A DNA stretch of 64,000 bases, from positions 3,162,574-3,226,573 of the forward strand of contig LNGK01000005.1 in assembly GCA_001510575.1 (NCBI GenBank), written 5' to 3'. Shown piece after piece: positions 41,201-50,476 of the stretch. The position numbers were made by a program, and so were the translations under genes. Numbering within the stretch: the first letter of the stretch is position 1; each line of letters starts with the position of its first letter. Origin of the DNA: Knoxdaviesia capensis (taxonomy: Eukaryota; Ascomycota; Sordariomycetes; Microascales; Gondwanamycetaceae). Under the pieces are notes generated by a model. It saw only the letters and a list, made by a program, of their open reading frames with translations. It was not told the DNA's origin and did no database searches.

Positions 41201-41214
41201 GTACAGTACTGTAC
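41201..41214. promoter_or_regulatory. Perfect 14-bp palindrome upstream of the con7-like leader
   Basis: GTACAGTACTGTAC is its own reverse complement, and further GTAC/ACGT units flank it on both sides. It sits just upstream of the long C/T-rich leader of the con7-like gene. It could be a dimeric transcription-factor site, but I know no factor for it and chance is possible. Confidence 0.25.
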
Positions 41215-41259
41215 AGTACATACGTCCTGACGGCTGTTGCTTGCTGTAAGGTCAGTTAG

Positions 41260-42960
41260 CTAATGGAGGGTGGGCACAGCCAAGCGAGCATATTTTTTTC
41301 TCCCCTTCTTTTCCTTGCCCATATCGTCTGGCTTCCTTCGCTACTGCCAAAAAGCATCATATGGCGTCCTATCCCCCCCGGTCGCTGTTGCTTTTCTCTT
41401 TGGGTTGGTTGTTCCCACCCACCATCGATCCTCTCGCACTCCCTCTCTCTCCCACACACCCCCATGGAATTCCTCTTTCTTTTCCTTGGATACCCTCTGG
41501 CCTTTTCTTTTGCGGGTGTATTTCTATTTTCCGTGCTGGGATTGCTCTTTCCCAGCCTAGGTGGTTTTTCAGTTTTTCAATGTCCAGGCCACGTCCTAGT
41601 GTAAGTCGCACGCACGCTCGGTTATGGCGGTCGTTCCTTCTTCCCTTTCTCTCTTCCTCGCTGGGTCGCTCTTACTCATGCTCTTTCTCTCTCCCACCTT
41701 CTCTCTCATGCTCGCTCCTTCCCACACGTCCATTTGCGTCTGGGTCTTCCTTCCTCTTGTTCTCCCACCTTGTCGTCTTCGCTTGGCCACAATTCAACTT
41801 AAACCCTTCCCCTCTAACCCTGGCCTCTGTTATTCTTCCTCTTCCCTTCTTCGCCCTGCTTCACTTTCTCTCTTCTTCCCTATTCTTTATTCTCCAGATA
41901 CAGTTCATGAATACATACAATCTCTTAACTGCTGTCTGCCAACCTGCCATTGATCGGCTCCAGATTCTCTATCTCTGCTGCCGTTGCTTTTTTTCGTGGG
42001 CCTCTCCTATGTCCACTAAGATCTCCGTCCCTCTCGATCCTTCACCCCATCCATAAACTGTACCTATTTGCACACCTCTCCCGTTGAGTTCCTCAGGTAT
42101 AGATACAAGTCCACTCCTCCCACTTATACCCACCCCCCCTCCCCCCCATTTCCCAGTCTCTCTTTGGCTTCGCTCCTTCTTGAGAACCCCCCTTCCCTCC
42201 CCCCATTTCCTGTACATCAGATATATATACAGACCTGTCATCCTCTTCCCTAAGCCATCTTTGCCTACATCGCTGCCCTATATACATTCCTCACTCCTTC
42301 TCATCTTCCCGTTTAATACTTATAGTCCTGCCATCCCCTCCATCCTTCACTCTTCCGTTCCAACAGCATCATCATCATCATCATCACCATCACCATCCAA
42401 TATCTCTCGTACCCTATCTCTACAGTCCCTTTCCGTTTTGTTGCATCCACTATATAACCTTGAAGACCCTTCTCGACGGCCACCCTTTTTGCATTAAATA
42501 CTTCCAACCCGCAGACCCAACAACCAACAACCTTCTCTTTTTCCTCTTCTTCCCCCCTTCCAACCCACCCGATTTCGCCTTGAACTTGGCCGGCATATTG
42601 ACAACCTGCATTTGTTGGATCTCGCTGGGCTTTCCCACATCCCTCCCTTTCTTCACCTTGTCCTGTCCAGGGCAGACTACGTATCTTCTCTGGTCGTTAG
42701 AACCAACCGTTTTCTCCACGACACTGCTGCCTCCCAACATCACAAGCCGTTTTCCGGTGTAGACCTTGAGATATAATCTATCGTTGACCGGTATGTAGTT
42801 TCCCTTTCCAGTTTGCTGTTCTCTGTGTCTTTTCATCTTTTCTGTTGCTTCCCGCCGATCGGAACCCGTGTTGTCTTCCCGCTTGGCACTTTCTTCGCCT
42901 TGTGTCTCTGTGATTTTCTCCGTTCCCAATTTTCCCGATCAAGTGAATGATCGACTCCTC
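41260..42960 (+). other. 1.7 kb C/T-rich leader of the con7-like gene
   Basis: The plus strand is strongly pyrimidine-rich over about 1.7 kb, in contrast to the balanced sequence to the left. Fungal developmental regulators often have long pyrimidine-rich 5' leaders with upstream open frames and introns. Possible splice signals are visible (a GTAAGT near 41600, CAG sites near 41900), as are several ATG-started frames such as 41361-42056 and 42084-42497. Their proteins are Ser/Leu/Phe/Pro-rich low-complexity products of the base bias, so I read this as promoter plus untranslated leader. Transcript ends and introns cannot be fixed from the sequence. Confidence 0.5.
42366..42397 (+). repeat. (CAT/CAC)n trinucleotide repeat in the leader
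   Basis: ATC trinucleotides changing to ACC within the pyrimidine-rich leader. It gives poly-Ser or poly-Met in false frames. Confidence 0.85.
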
Positions 42961-45045
42961 ATGGACTCTTCCATACGCCATGACGCAATCGAGGGAACCA
43001 CCGAAGCAAATGATCAGGATGATAGAAGCTCACACTCTCTTAGGCCCTCTTCGCGACGACGGCGACGCTCTCGCTCTTCCCCCCCTCGCGGATATCCGAG
43101 GAAACGCCATAAGCCTTCACATCGCCGCTCCACTTCCCACAGCTCTCCACGCGTCAGTCCACCTAACGACGACGACGACGACGACGACCAAGAAGATCCC
43201 GACGACAGCGTCTACAACGACTCTGCAGCCCAAGACCTTCAAGTACTTCACCACGTAAATCAAATCCCGCCCCCGCCCTTTCCGGAAGCGCTCGCTGAAG
43301 CCGCCGCTCTCGCAACCGCCACAGCATCATCCTTCCCGGCCTCTCCCCAACCGCTACCGAGACGCTCTGCGCGCATCCCCATTGCTCGCAAACCCTCTTC
43401 CCCCCCTCCGCCTGCAGCAAATAGGCCGCCTCGCCGAATTCTTCTCCCGCGATCACTGCAACAGTCCCAGGCTTCGCAAGTAGCACAAGCTGCACTCCAA
43501 CTCCGCTCAACTCCAACCCTCCTGCCTTCTCAGATTCTTGAGGCTGCTGCCACTTCACGTGCTTCTGCATCTCAGGAGCTAGCCCAACCAGGCGGGAACG
43601 CAGTACAGCAACCGCTGTCTTCATCTCCGTTTCCACCACCACCTCCTCCACCTTCTCTCAATCCTAGCGGAGCTACTGCGGCCAGCATGAGGTATGCTAG
43701 TCCAATTCCACCTGAGAGACATATCTATATATACCAGACGGACTCCCTCTATCTCTATCAGTTATGAGAGGCAACAAAAACTAACGCGATGACTTCCTTT
43801 CTGAACAGCACTGTTGTCCTCCCCTTCGATACGTCTCTCGCGATGGGCAGCCAGCAGGGTTACGGATGGCCTGGTAAGCCCCCTTGGGTGTTTTCTCTGC
43901 ACGCAGGCTTCATGTACTGACGCCGGCCTTCCTCCCCAAGTAGTCATTCCCTCCACAGAGTCCCATAATATCTTACTAGGCCATAAAATGCCGGCGATGT
44001 CTTCGATGTCTTATGGTCACGCGGATGGCAGCATGACTCCCCCCGGCGCTGCATCGCGATCCGTCACTTCCAGCCCGCCCCGAGCCACCATGACAGCAGA
44101 GCAGCGCGAGCTTCAACGCCAGCGGGACCAGATGCGCCGGGATTCCAAGGCCACCGCCAGAATGCGTCGTGCAAGCAGCAACCCTTACGTAGACGAGCAC
44201 AGCGTTTCGGCTTCCGGAGCCTCAGCTGGTGTCTACACTTCGGCACCAGCACCCCTCTCGCTTTCCGAACAGTCGACCCACGGATACATGCAGCCTCCCT
44301 ACAGTCCACCACTGGCCGATTCAAACCAGGCGCACCTGTACTCCGGATCGTACCAGCCCACGTCTATGTGAGTCTTTGCACGAACGGTTCCCAGATGTTT
44401 CTCCGTTGTTTGTTTATAGAGTTTTTTTCTCATGCATCTTCACACATTAATAGGCCTTCGAACTACGGCTTGCAAATGGACTATCCCACCACTTTCTCCT
44501 CCGCTCCGTCATATCTGTAAGTTGTCAAGACAGACAGAAATCCAGCAGATTCCATGCATATGAGCACTGTTCTGACTGAGCGTGATTTTGCTATATTTAG
44601 CCCCGGACGGTCAGCACAGCCCGTTGCCGATTCGACTTTGATGTACCCAGTGGCCATGTCTGGAAGTGGATCCGGAATGCACTCTCACTCTCACCACAGC
44701 CTCTCACCACCTCCTTCGTCGGCGCACATATCTTCACACCAGGTTCCTCACAGCTCCAGCCATCACCACCACGCATCTCTCCACCAACAGCATGGACTTT
44801 CTCATGGATCTCCGCAGGATGGCCACGTGCGGGTAGTCCAGTCTCGACCAAAGCCCCAGTGCTGGGAGCATGGCTGCAACGGCCGCCAGTTCTCAACATT
44901 CAGCAACCTTCTCCGTCACCAGCGCGAAAAGTCTGGCCAGGCCTCTAAGGCCAGCTGCCCGAACTGCGGTGCCGAGTTTACGCGAACCACGGCCCGTAAC
45001 GGCCACTTGTTGCATGAAAAGTGCAAACAGAAAAAGATGCCTTGA
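42961..45045 (+). CDS. con7: Con7-like C2H2 zinc finger transcription factor
   Basis: Model: exons 42961-43691, 43809-43873, 43944-44367, 44454-44516 and 44601-45045, about 575 residues. The C-terminal zinc finger region (about residues 515-568) contains CWEHGC, RQFSTFSNLLRHQREKSG, CPNC and HLLHEKC. With the upstream MSSMSYGHADGSMTPPG and RELQRQRDQMRRDSK blocks it resembles Con7, a regulator of conidium and appressorium morphogenesis described in Magnaporthe; I identify it from memory of that family. A His/Ser-rich stretch precedes the finger. Introns 1, 3 and 4 have clear GT-AG signals. The intron 2 acceptor is ambiguous: 43940, 43943 and 43958 are all in frame. Exon 1 encodes an Arg/Ser-rich segment (30-66), an Asp run (70-76) and Pro/Ala-rich sequence not known to me in Con7, so the true start may be later: the ATG at 43687 (last full codon of exon 1) or at 43988. 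Confidence 0.72.
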
Positions 45046-46867
45046 TTTTTTTTTCTTCTGGGCGGGTTTCATGGCGGTGTTCAAGATTGGATTTGCCTTT
45101 TTTCTTCTTCTTTTCGTTTTCTTTGTTTCTTCTTGTGTGTCCCATAGAGCCAGACATAGTCAGGAGCCTCTTCTAGGATAATTATCCCCAGCATCTACGT
45201 GGTACGCCGTCGTTACACAGCGTAAATCCATTTCTTTTCCTCTTTCTACATATATCCACCCCCAGCATTCATCTGACCAAAAACCTCGAATTTCCGCTTA
45301 ATCTTTTCGTGTCTGAATTTTTTTCTGATTTTCTTTCTTGCGCCGTGCTAGTTTCTTGCTGCTTGCGTTTCTTCGTTTTGGTTGTTTATGAATTTCCTTT
45401 TCTTGTTTTGGGCCTTTGTGGGGAGTCAAATGTTGGGAGGCAGTCCCAACGTGGAATACCATTACATAGAGGAGGTTACCTCGATATGAAGATCACATCG
45501 TTTTATATAAATGTTTGTTGAATATTTTGCTTTCGTCCTCGTGCTATGCCGTCAAAATGAGAAGCATAAGTAAGCCTTTTGAGAATATACCGGCACGATG
45601 CAGTATACCGGATGCAGTTGATGAATACGAGACTCCCGTCTGGTGCCCTCTACTGCTGGTACTTGGTGATAGATAGAGGGGTATGCAAAGAATGGGGAGA
45701 TACATCAGTATAGTAGTGAAGGGGGGAGGGACGAGGGGCCCTTTTGGAAGATAGAATAACATCGCAGGGGTCTGGCAGTGTGTGTGCGCAACGGACAAGA
45801 AAAGAAAACAGAACCAACAGAACCAACAAGCAGAAAAACACGGGACGCAAAATATCCACAGACCCGTAAAAAGAAGCCCCCTTGTTCGATTGCCAATTTT
45901 GGGCAATGATTAGGAACCAACAGCAGCAGCTTCTAAGAAAAAGATGAAAAAGAAAAAGAAAAAGGGGAACCAACAACGTGCCGGGTGCTAAGCGAGGAGG
46001 GGACTTGCTTTCTTTCCCTTTCGCTCGGGACGATGCGAGCGTGAGATTTGGCTGTACTGATTGGGCATGAGAGAATGGAATTTGAAAGAGGGGAATGCAG
46101 ATACCGAGGAATGTGCATTTCGGCGAGGGTGTTTGGATGTTTGGTTGGAGAGTGTATCGGCTGAAATTATGACTGAGGATATGGATGTAGAGAGAGAGAA
46201 GGTTGAACAACCGGGAAGCTATGATGATCTCCTGTGGTTGGCTCGTCGGCGTTCCGGGAGTCTAGATGCGAACTTAACAGCAGGTCAACGCAACCATGGC
46301 TTCATTTCTCGACACAACTCCCACACTAACCCTAAACTTCAAGTTTATATATCCATTTCCTTCCTCCCATCCTGAATCTTATCTGTGTGTCTTTTTTTTT
46401 TCTTCTGGTGTTGTTTGCTCCTTCCCACTCAACACACCGGTAATCTTATCGCGCAATCACGATAATGGATGGGATCGATGGTGGGGGCAGTTGCGGCTCC
46501 ACGTGATACGGCGGCGCGCGCGCGTTAAAGTGAAGCGCGCTTTAGCGCGGTAAGCATCTATTATTTACAGGAGCACGCCCTGGGAAAAATAAACCCACAC
46601 ATATCAAATACAACAAACACAATATACACGCACGTACTCTCTTGAATCCTGTTCTTTGTGTTTTCATTTCTGATGAGCTCGTAATAAACCGTTTTCCTCT
46701 CTATCCCTCTCTTTCAGACTTTCTTCTCCAGAGTCTAGAGCTTCCTGTCTGCAGGTCTTTCTTATCCTTCGTTCACCTCCTCGAGTTTATCGCTTTCCTG
46801 GGCCATTGCCATTGATACTGCTGCTGCCTGGGAACCCGGCTGGCTCCCCTCTTCTAATTGACACGCC
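45046..46867 (+). other. Intergenic region between con7-like gene and apc2
   Basis: A T-rich 3' untranslated region follows the con7-like stop codon, then pyrimidine-rich sequence leads to apc2. The minus-strand frames at 45544-46210 are low-complexity shadows. A CACGTG E-box-type hexamer lies near 46500 and a GC-rich hairpin at 46521-46549. From about 46680 the sequence is C/T-rich with CAG sites and is probably the apc2 leader. Confidence 0.5.
46521..46549. promoter_or_regulatory. GC-rich inverted repeat upstream of apc2
   Basis: CGCGTTAAAG at 46521-46530 pairs with CTTTAGCGCG at 46540-46549 with one mismatch around a 9-base loop. The loop side also contains the small palindrome AAGCGCGCTT. 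It lies about 320 bases before the apc2 start. CGCG-containing elements are known in cell-cycle promoters, but this is not the canonical ACGCGT site, so a regulatory role is only a suggestion. Confidence 0.25.
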
Positions 46868-49624
46868 ATGGGGCCCAGGCTGGGAGCCCGCAAGGAACGC
46901 GTGCTGAACTCGGTCTTCACGTCTACTTCCTTGGTTCTGGCCTCTCGCTCGTCGCAGATCCTCTCGCCGCCGCTGGACAGCCCCGGCAAGCGGCCCGACG
47001 ACTCGCTGCTCGCGCAGCTGGGCGGCCTGGCACGGACGCCCGTGCCGACCTTCTACGACCAAAAGTCGTGGGACGCGTTCTGGTACGTCGCCACCGATGT
47101 GCTGCGCTACTCGGCCACCGAGGTGGCGCGGGGTGCGGCGGCCGCCCAGCTGCCCGAGCGCACTAAGATGTTCGCCGATGCCCTGCGCACCGTCGTACGC
47201 CCGGCCGGCATGTTCCCGGAGACCGTGCGCACGCGCGATCTGCTCGTGTGGTTCATCGCGCTGATGCGCCACACCTTCGCCGAGCACCTCGTGCCGCGCC
47301 TCGCCGCCGCCGAGCTCTCCCCGTCGTCGTCGTCGTCGTCGTCGTCGCTGGGTGTGGTGCAGACCGTACTCGCCGTGTTCACCGCCGCACTCAACGGATA
47401 CATGGCGCTGCTCGGCGAAATTGCGGGCGAGATGCCGGATGAGGGCCTGCGGAGCGCTGCGCGCGACCGCTTCGCCCGCGAGTTCCACTCGCTGGTCGCC
47501 CACGCCGTGCCCGCCCCGTTCTTCCCCGCCCTGCGCCACGTGTTCGCGCACTACATGCGCGTCAGCCTCCATATCCCGACCAACGGCGCCGTCTCGACCG
47601 CTGAAGACGCAGGTACTGCTCAGCGCGACCTGCTGGATATGACCCGCCAGCTAAACGACCTTGGGCTGGCTGGCGAGCGTTTCCAGGTCATGTTTGCCGA
47701 GCTTAGCAATCAGATGATGGGCGTGTACCTGGCCGCGACCTACGCACGGGACTGGGATGTCTCCTCCAGTGTGTCTGCCTCCCGCGCCGAACTCGCCGAT
47801 GTCTCTTCCAGCACACCCGCAGACCGGCCGTATAACTTCGGCGCGGTTGACAAGGTGTGCAAGTGGGTGGAGGGTTCGTACGCCGTGCTGGTGGCCGCCA
47901 CGCTGTCGCAGATCGGCGAGCAGGTGGTCACGTGGCCCGACGTGGAGATGTGGCAGGAGGGCGCCGTGGGCCGGCTGGCCGCGATGCGCATCCGCGAGCT
48001 GTTCGACATTGTGCTGGCGTGGCCGGCCAGCAAGAGCGGGCTTGTCGACCTGCGCGCGTCGATCACCACGCCCGAGCGGCGGCTGCAGCTCACCACCTCG
48101 TTCTCGCGCGTGCTGGAGCGCCGGCTGCTGCACCCGGGCTGCTCGACCAAGGAGATCATCGGCGTGTACATCAAGCTGATCCAGGCGTTCCACGCGCTGG
48201 ACCCGTCCGAGGTGCTGCTGGCGCGCGTGGCCCACTCGCTGCGGATGTACCTGTGCCAGCGGCCCGACGCCGTGCGCATCGTGGTCACGGGTCTCCTTGC
48301 GTATGGGGACTCCTTGATGGCCACCACCGTCCCATTCGTATCCGCACGCCGAACCTCAAGACTCACATCCGCGCGCCGAACCTCACCCTCAGCAGCCGCA
48401 CCGGGATCCGGCCTCGACGGCCTGGGTGCCGAGCTCATGCCAAGCCGGAAACCGGCGCAGCCGCTCGAAGACGAAGACCTGGACTGGGCCGACATGTCGT
48501 GGGTGCCGGTGCCGATCGATGCGGCGGTCGACTACAAGCGGCCCAAGACCGAGGACGTGACGGGCACGCTGATCGGGGCGCTGGGGTCGCCCCACGCGTT
48601 CATCCAGGAGGTGCAAGGCATCCTCGCCGAGCGGCTGCTGGCGCGCACGGACGGATTTCTGCAGGAGCAGCACGTGCTGGATATGCTGCGGCGGCGCTTC
48701 GACGAGGCGGCCATGGTCAACTGTGACGTGATGGTGCGCGACGTGCTGGAGTCGCGGAAGATCGACGTCGAGGTCGACAGGCGGACGGTCGACCCAGCCA
48801 ATGCCGACAATGTGATGGACCTGACGGCGCGCATCCTGTCGCGGCTGTACTGGCCGGCGCGCACCGTGTCGCGCGAGCACTTCCTGGTGCCCGAGCCGGT
48901 CGCGCGCCTCCAGAGCACCTACGCAGGCGTGTACTCCCGCATCAAGTCCGCGCGCAAGCTGACGTGGATCAACCAGCTCGGCACGGCCGCCGTCGAGCTG
49001 CGGCTGGCGGACCGCGTGGTGAAGGTGCAGTGCAAGACGTACTTCGCGGCCGTGATCTACGCGTTTGCCGGTGATGCGGCGGCGCCGGTGAGCAAGAGCG
49101 CCGCCGATGTCGAGGATGAGCTGCAGATGGACGAGGACCTTGTGGCGGAGGCGCTGCAGTTCTGGGTCGGCCACGGCGTGCTCCGCCGCGGTCCGGGTGG
49201 GGCATTCACCGTGCTCGAGACCATCGACCAGACCGCCGGCACTCCCACCGCCGGCCCCTCCGCCACCCCCGCCGACACTACCGCCACCGCATCCGCAATC
49301 CCCGGCCCATCAACATCCGCCGCCGCCGCCGCCAACGACGACCCCGCAGCGGCTACAGCCCCGTCCGACACCCCCAGCAAAGCCACCACCAAGCGCAGCA
49401 AAGCCCGCGAGGAGCAGCGCACCGTGTACTGGCAGTTCATCGTCGGCATGCTGACCAACTCGGCGGCCACCATGCCGCTCGTGCAGATCGCCATGATGAT
49501 GAAGATGCTGATCCCCGACGGCTTCCCGTGGTCCAACGAGGAGCTGCAGGAGTTCCTGATGGAGAAGGTCCGGGCCGGCGAGCTGGAGCTGTCGGCCGGG
49601 AAGTTCCGGTTGCCCAAGAAGTGA
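46868..49624 (+). CDS. apc2: Anaphase-promoting complex subunit 2 (cullin subunit)
   Basis: Single exon, 918 residues. APC2 is the cullin-like scaffold that, with the RING subunit APC11, forms the catalytic core of the APC/C ubiquitin ligase controlling anaphase and mitotic exit (established). Residues 1 to about 500 form the helical N-terminal region. A cullin-homology region runs from about 560 to 740: ILAERLL, a SRLYWP motif, then W700-INQLG followed by AAVELRLADR. A Pro/Ala/Thr-rich linker fills about 787-845. The C-terminal winged helix (about 850-918) opens with YWQFIVGMLTN and ends SAGKFRLPKK, typical of APC2. The start ATG is in a good GCCATGGG context and the length fits fungal APC2. 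Oddities are a poly-Ser run near residues 152-159 from a GTC-type repeat and a 9-residue direct duplication at 48341-48385 in a non-conserved insert. Codon use is very GC-rich. Confidence 0.9.
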   Translation: MGPRLGARKERVLNSVFTSTSLVLASRSSQILSPPLDSPGKRPDDSLLAQLGGLARTPVPTFYDQKSWDAFWYVATDVLRYSATEVARGAAAAQLPERTKMFADALRTVVRPAGMFPETVRTRDLLVWFIALMRHTFAEHLVPRLAAAELSPSSSSSSSSLGVVQTVLAVFTAALNGYMALLGEIAGEMPDEGLRSAARDRFAREFHSLVAHAVPAPFFPALRHVFAHYMRVSLHIPTNGAVSTAEDAGTAQRDLLDMTRQLNDLGLAGERFQVMFAELSNQMMGVYLAATYARDWDVSSSVSASRAELADVSSSTPADRPYNFGAVDKVCKWVEGSYAVLVAATLSQIGEQVVTWPDVEMWQEGAVGRLAAMRIRELFDIVLAWPASKSGLVDLRASITTPERRLQLTTSFSRVLERRLLHPGCSTKEIIGVYIKLIQAFHALDPSEVLLARVAHSLRMYLCQRPDAVRIVVTGLLAYGDSLMATTVPFVSARRTSRLTSARRTSPSAAAPGSGLDGLGAELMPSRKPAQPLEDEDLDWADMSWVPVPIDAAVDYKRPKTEDVTGTLIGALGSPHAFIQEVQGILAERLLARTDGFLQEQHVLDMLRRRFDEAAMVNCDVMVRDVLESRKIDVEVDRRTVDPANADNVMDLTARILSRLYWPARTVSREHFLVPEPVARLQSTYAGVYSRIKSARKLTWINQLGTAAVELRLADRVVKVQCKTYFAAVIYAFAGDAAAPVSKSAADVEDELQMDEDLVAEALQFWVGHGVLRRGPGGAFTVLETIDQTAGTPTAGPSATPADTTATASAIPGPSTSAAAAANDDPAAATAPSDTPSKATTKRSKAREEQRTVYWQFIVGMLTNSAATMPLVQIAMMMKMLIPDGFPWSNEELQEFLMEKVRAGELELSAGKFRLPKK

Positions 49625-50432
49625 GCGAGAGAGAGAGAGAGTCTGGTACTTTCTTCTTAGACTTGGAGACTTCGGCAAGAGTGTTACGTGGTGGCGGTGG
49701 TTTCTAACCCAGTGGATTGGACTCTTTTGGGCTGCATGGTGATGGCTTTTGTGTCTTTTTTTCTTGCCTTTCCGTCCGGTTCGGTGCATTATGCGGTACT
49801 ATTTGCTTCAGCTCTTCTTCGCTCCTACGAATAACTGGTGTTTCTCGGCGTATTTGACGATAGGTCATTCTATCCACGATTGAAATGAAAGCTCGCTTCT
49901 ACGATACAATTGCTGTCTGTCTTCCATCCTTACTGTCGTGATCCTCGATACGGTGAATATTGCATTACAGTCATCGTACCCAGAACTGTCCTTAGCCAAC
50001 CCATTCCCGAGCTATGGTGGCCGTCGTTATTTCCGTAATGCTGCCCTAGCCAGCCAACAATGCCACAGTATCAGATCAGCCCTAAGGGTTTGATCTCAAG
50101 AGACAGACTCGCCATTTTGACGGTGGTTTCACCCAACAAAACCGCTCCTCAGCCCTCATCGAGGGCTTCTCGATCTTGCTCCTCCCTGATTTTCCTGTGA
50201 GGGGAACCATCAGGATCCTGGCGAGAATGTGCACTTGGCCGCCTTTATACGGCCAGGCCAGGCCGGCAGCCTGTAGAAACAGGGCGAGCTGCAGGATTGA
50301 AACACCCCCCCACCACCACCTGAAGGGGCCACCGGAAAAAACAAGGAGGGAGGACAGGCAATCTTACCAACAGGAAAAACGAAAACAAAGAGAACGATGG
50401 GACGAGAATGCAGCCCAAGTGTGGGCCAAGCG

Positions 50433-50476
<44 letters not shown>
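50433..50476 (+). repeat. (AAC)n trinucleotide repeat
   Basis: About 14 uninterrupted AAC trinucleotides. It gives poly-Asn, poly-Gln or poly-Thr on one strand and poly-Leu, poly-Cys or poly-Val on the other, which explains the false long frames around it. Confidence 0.95.

Noticed and set aside
41361..42056. 231-codon plus-strand frame before the con7-like gene
   Set aside because: Its Ser/Leu/Phe/Pro composition follows directly from the C/T-rich strand bias, and other frames there look the same.
48389..49174. 261-codon minus-strand frame opposite apc2
   Set aside because: It is a mirror of GC-rich apc2 codons. The plus-strand frame has clear APC2 motifs.
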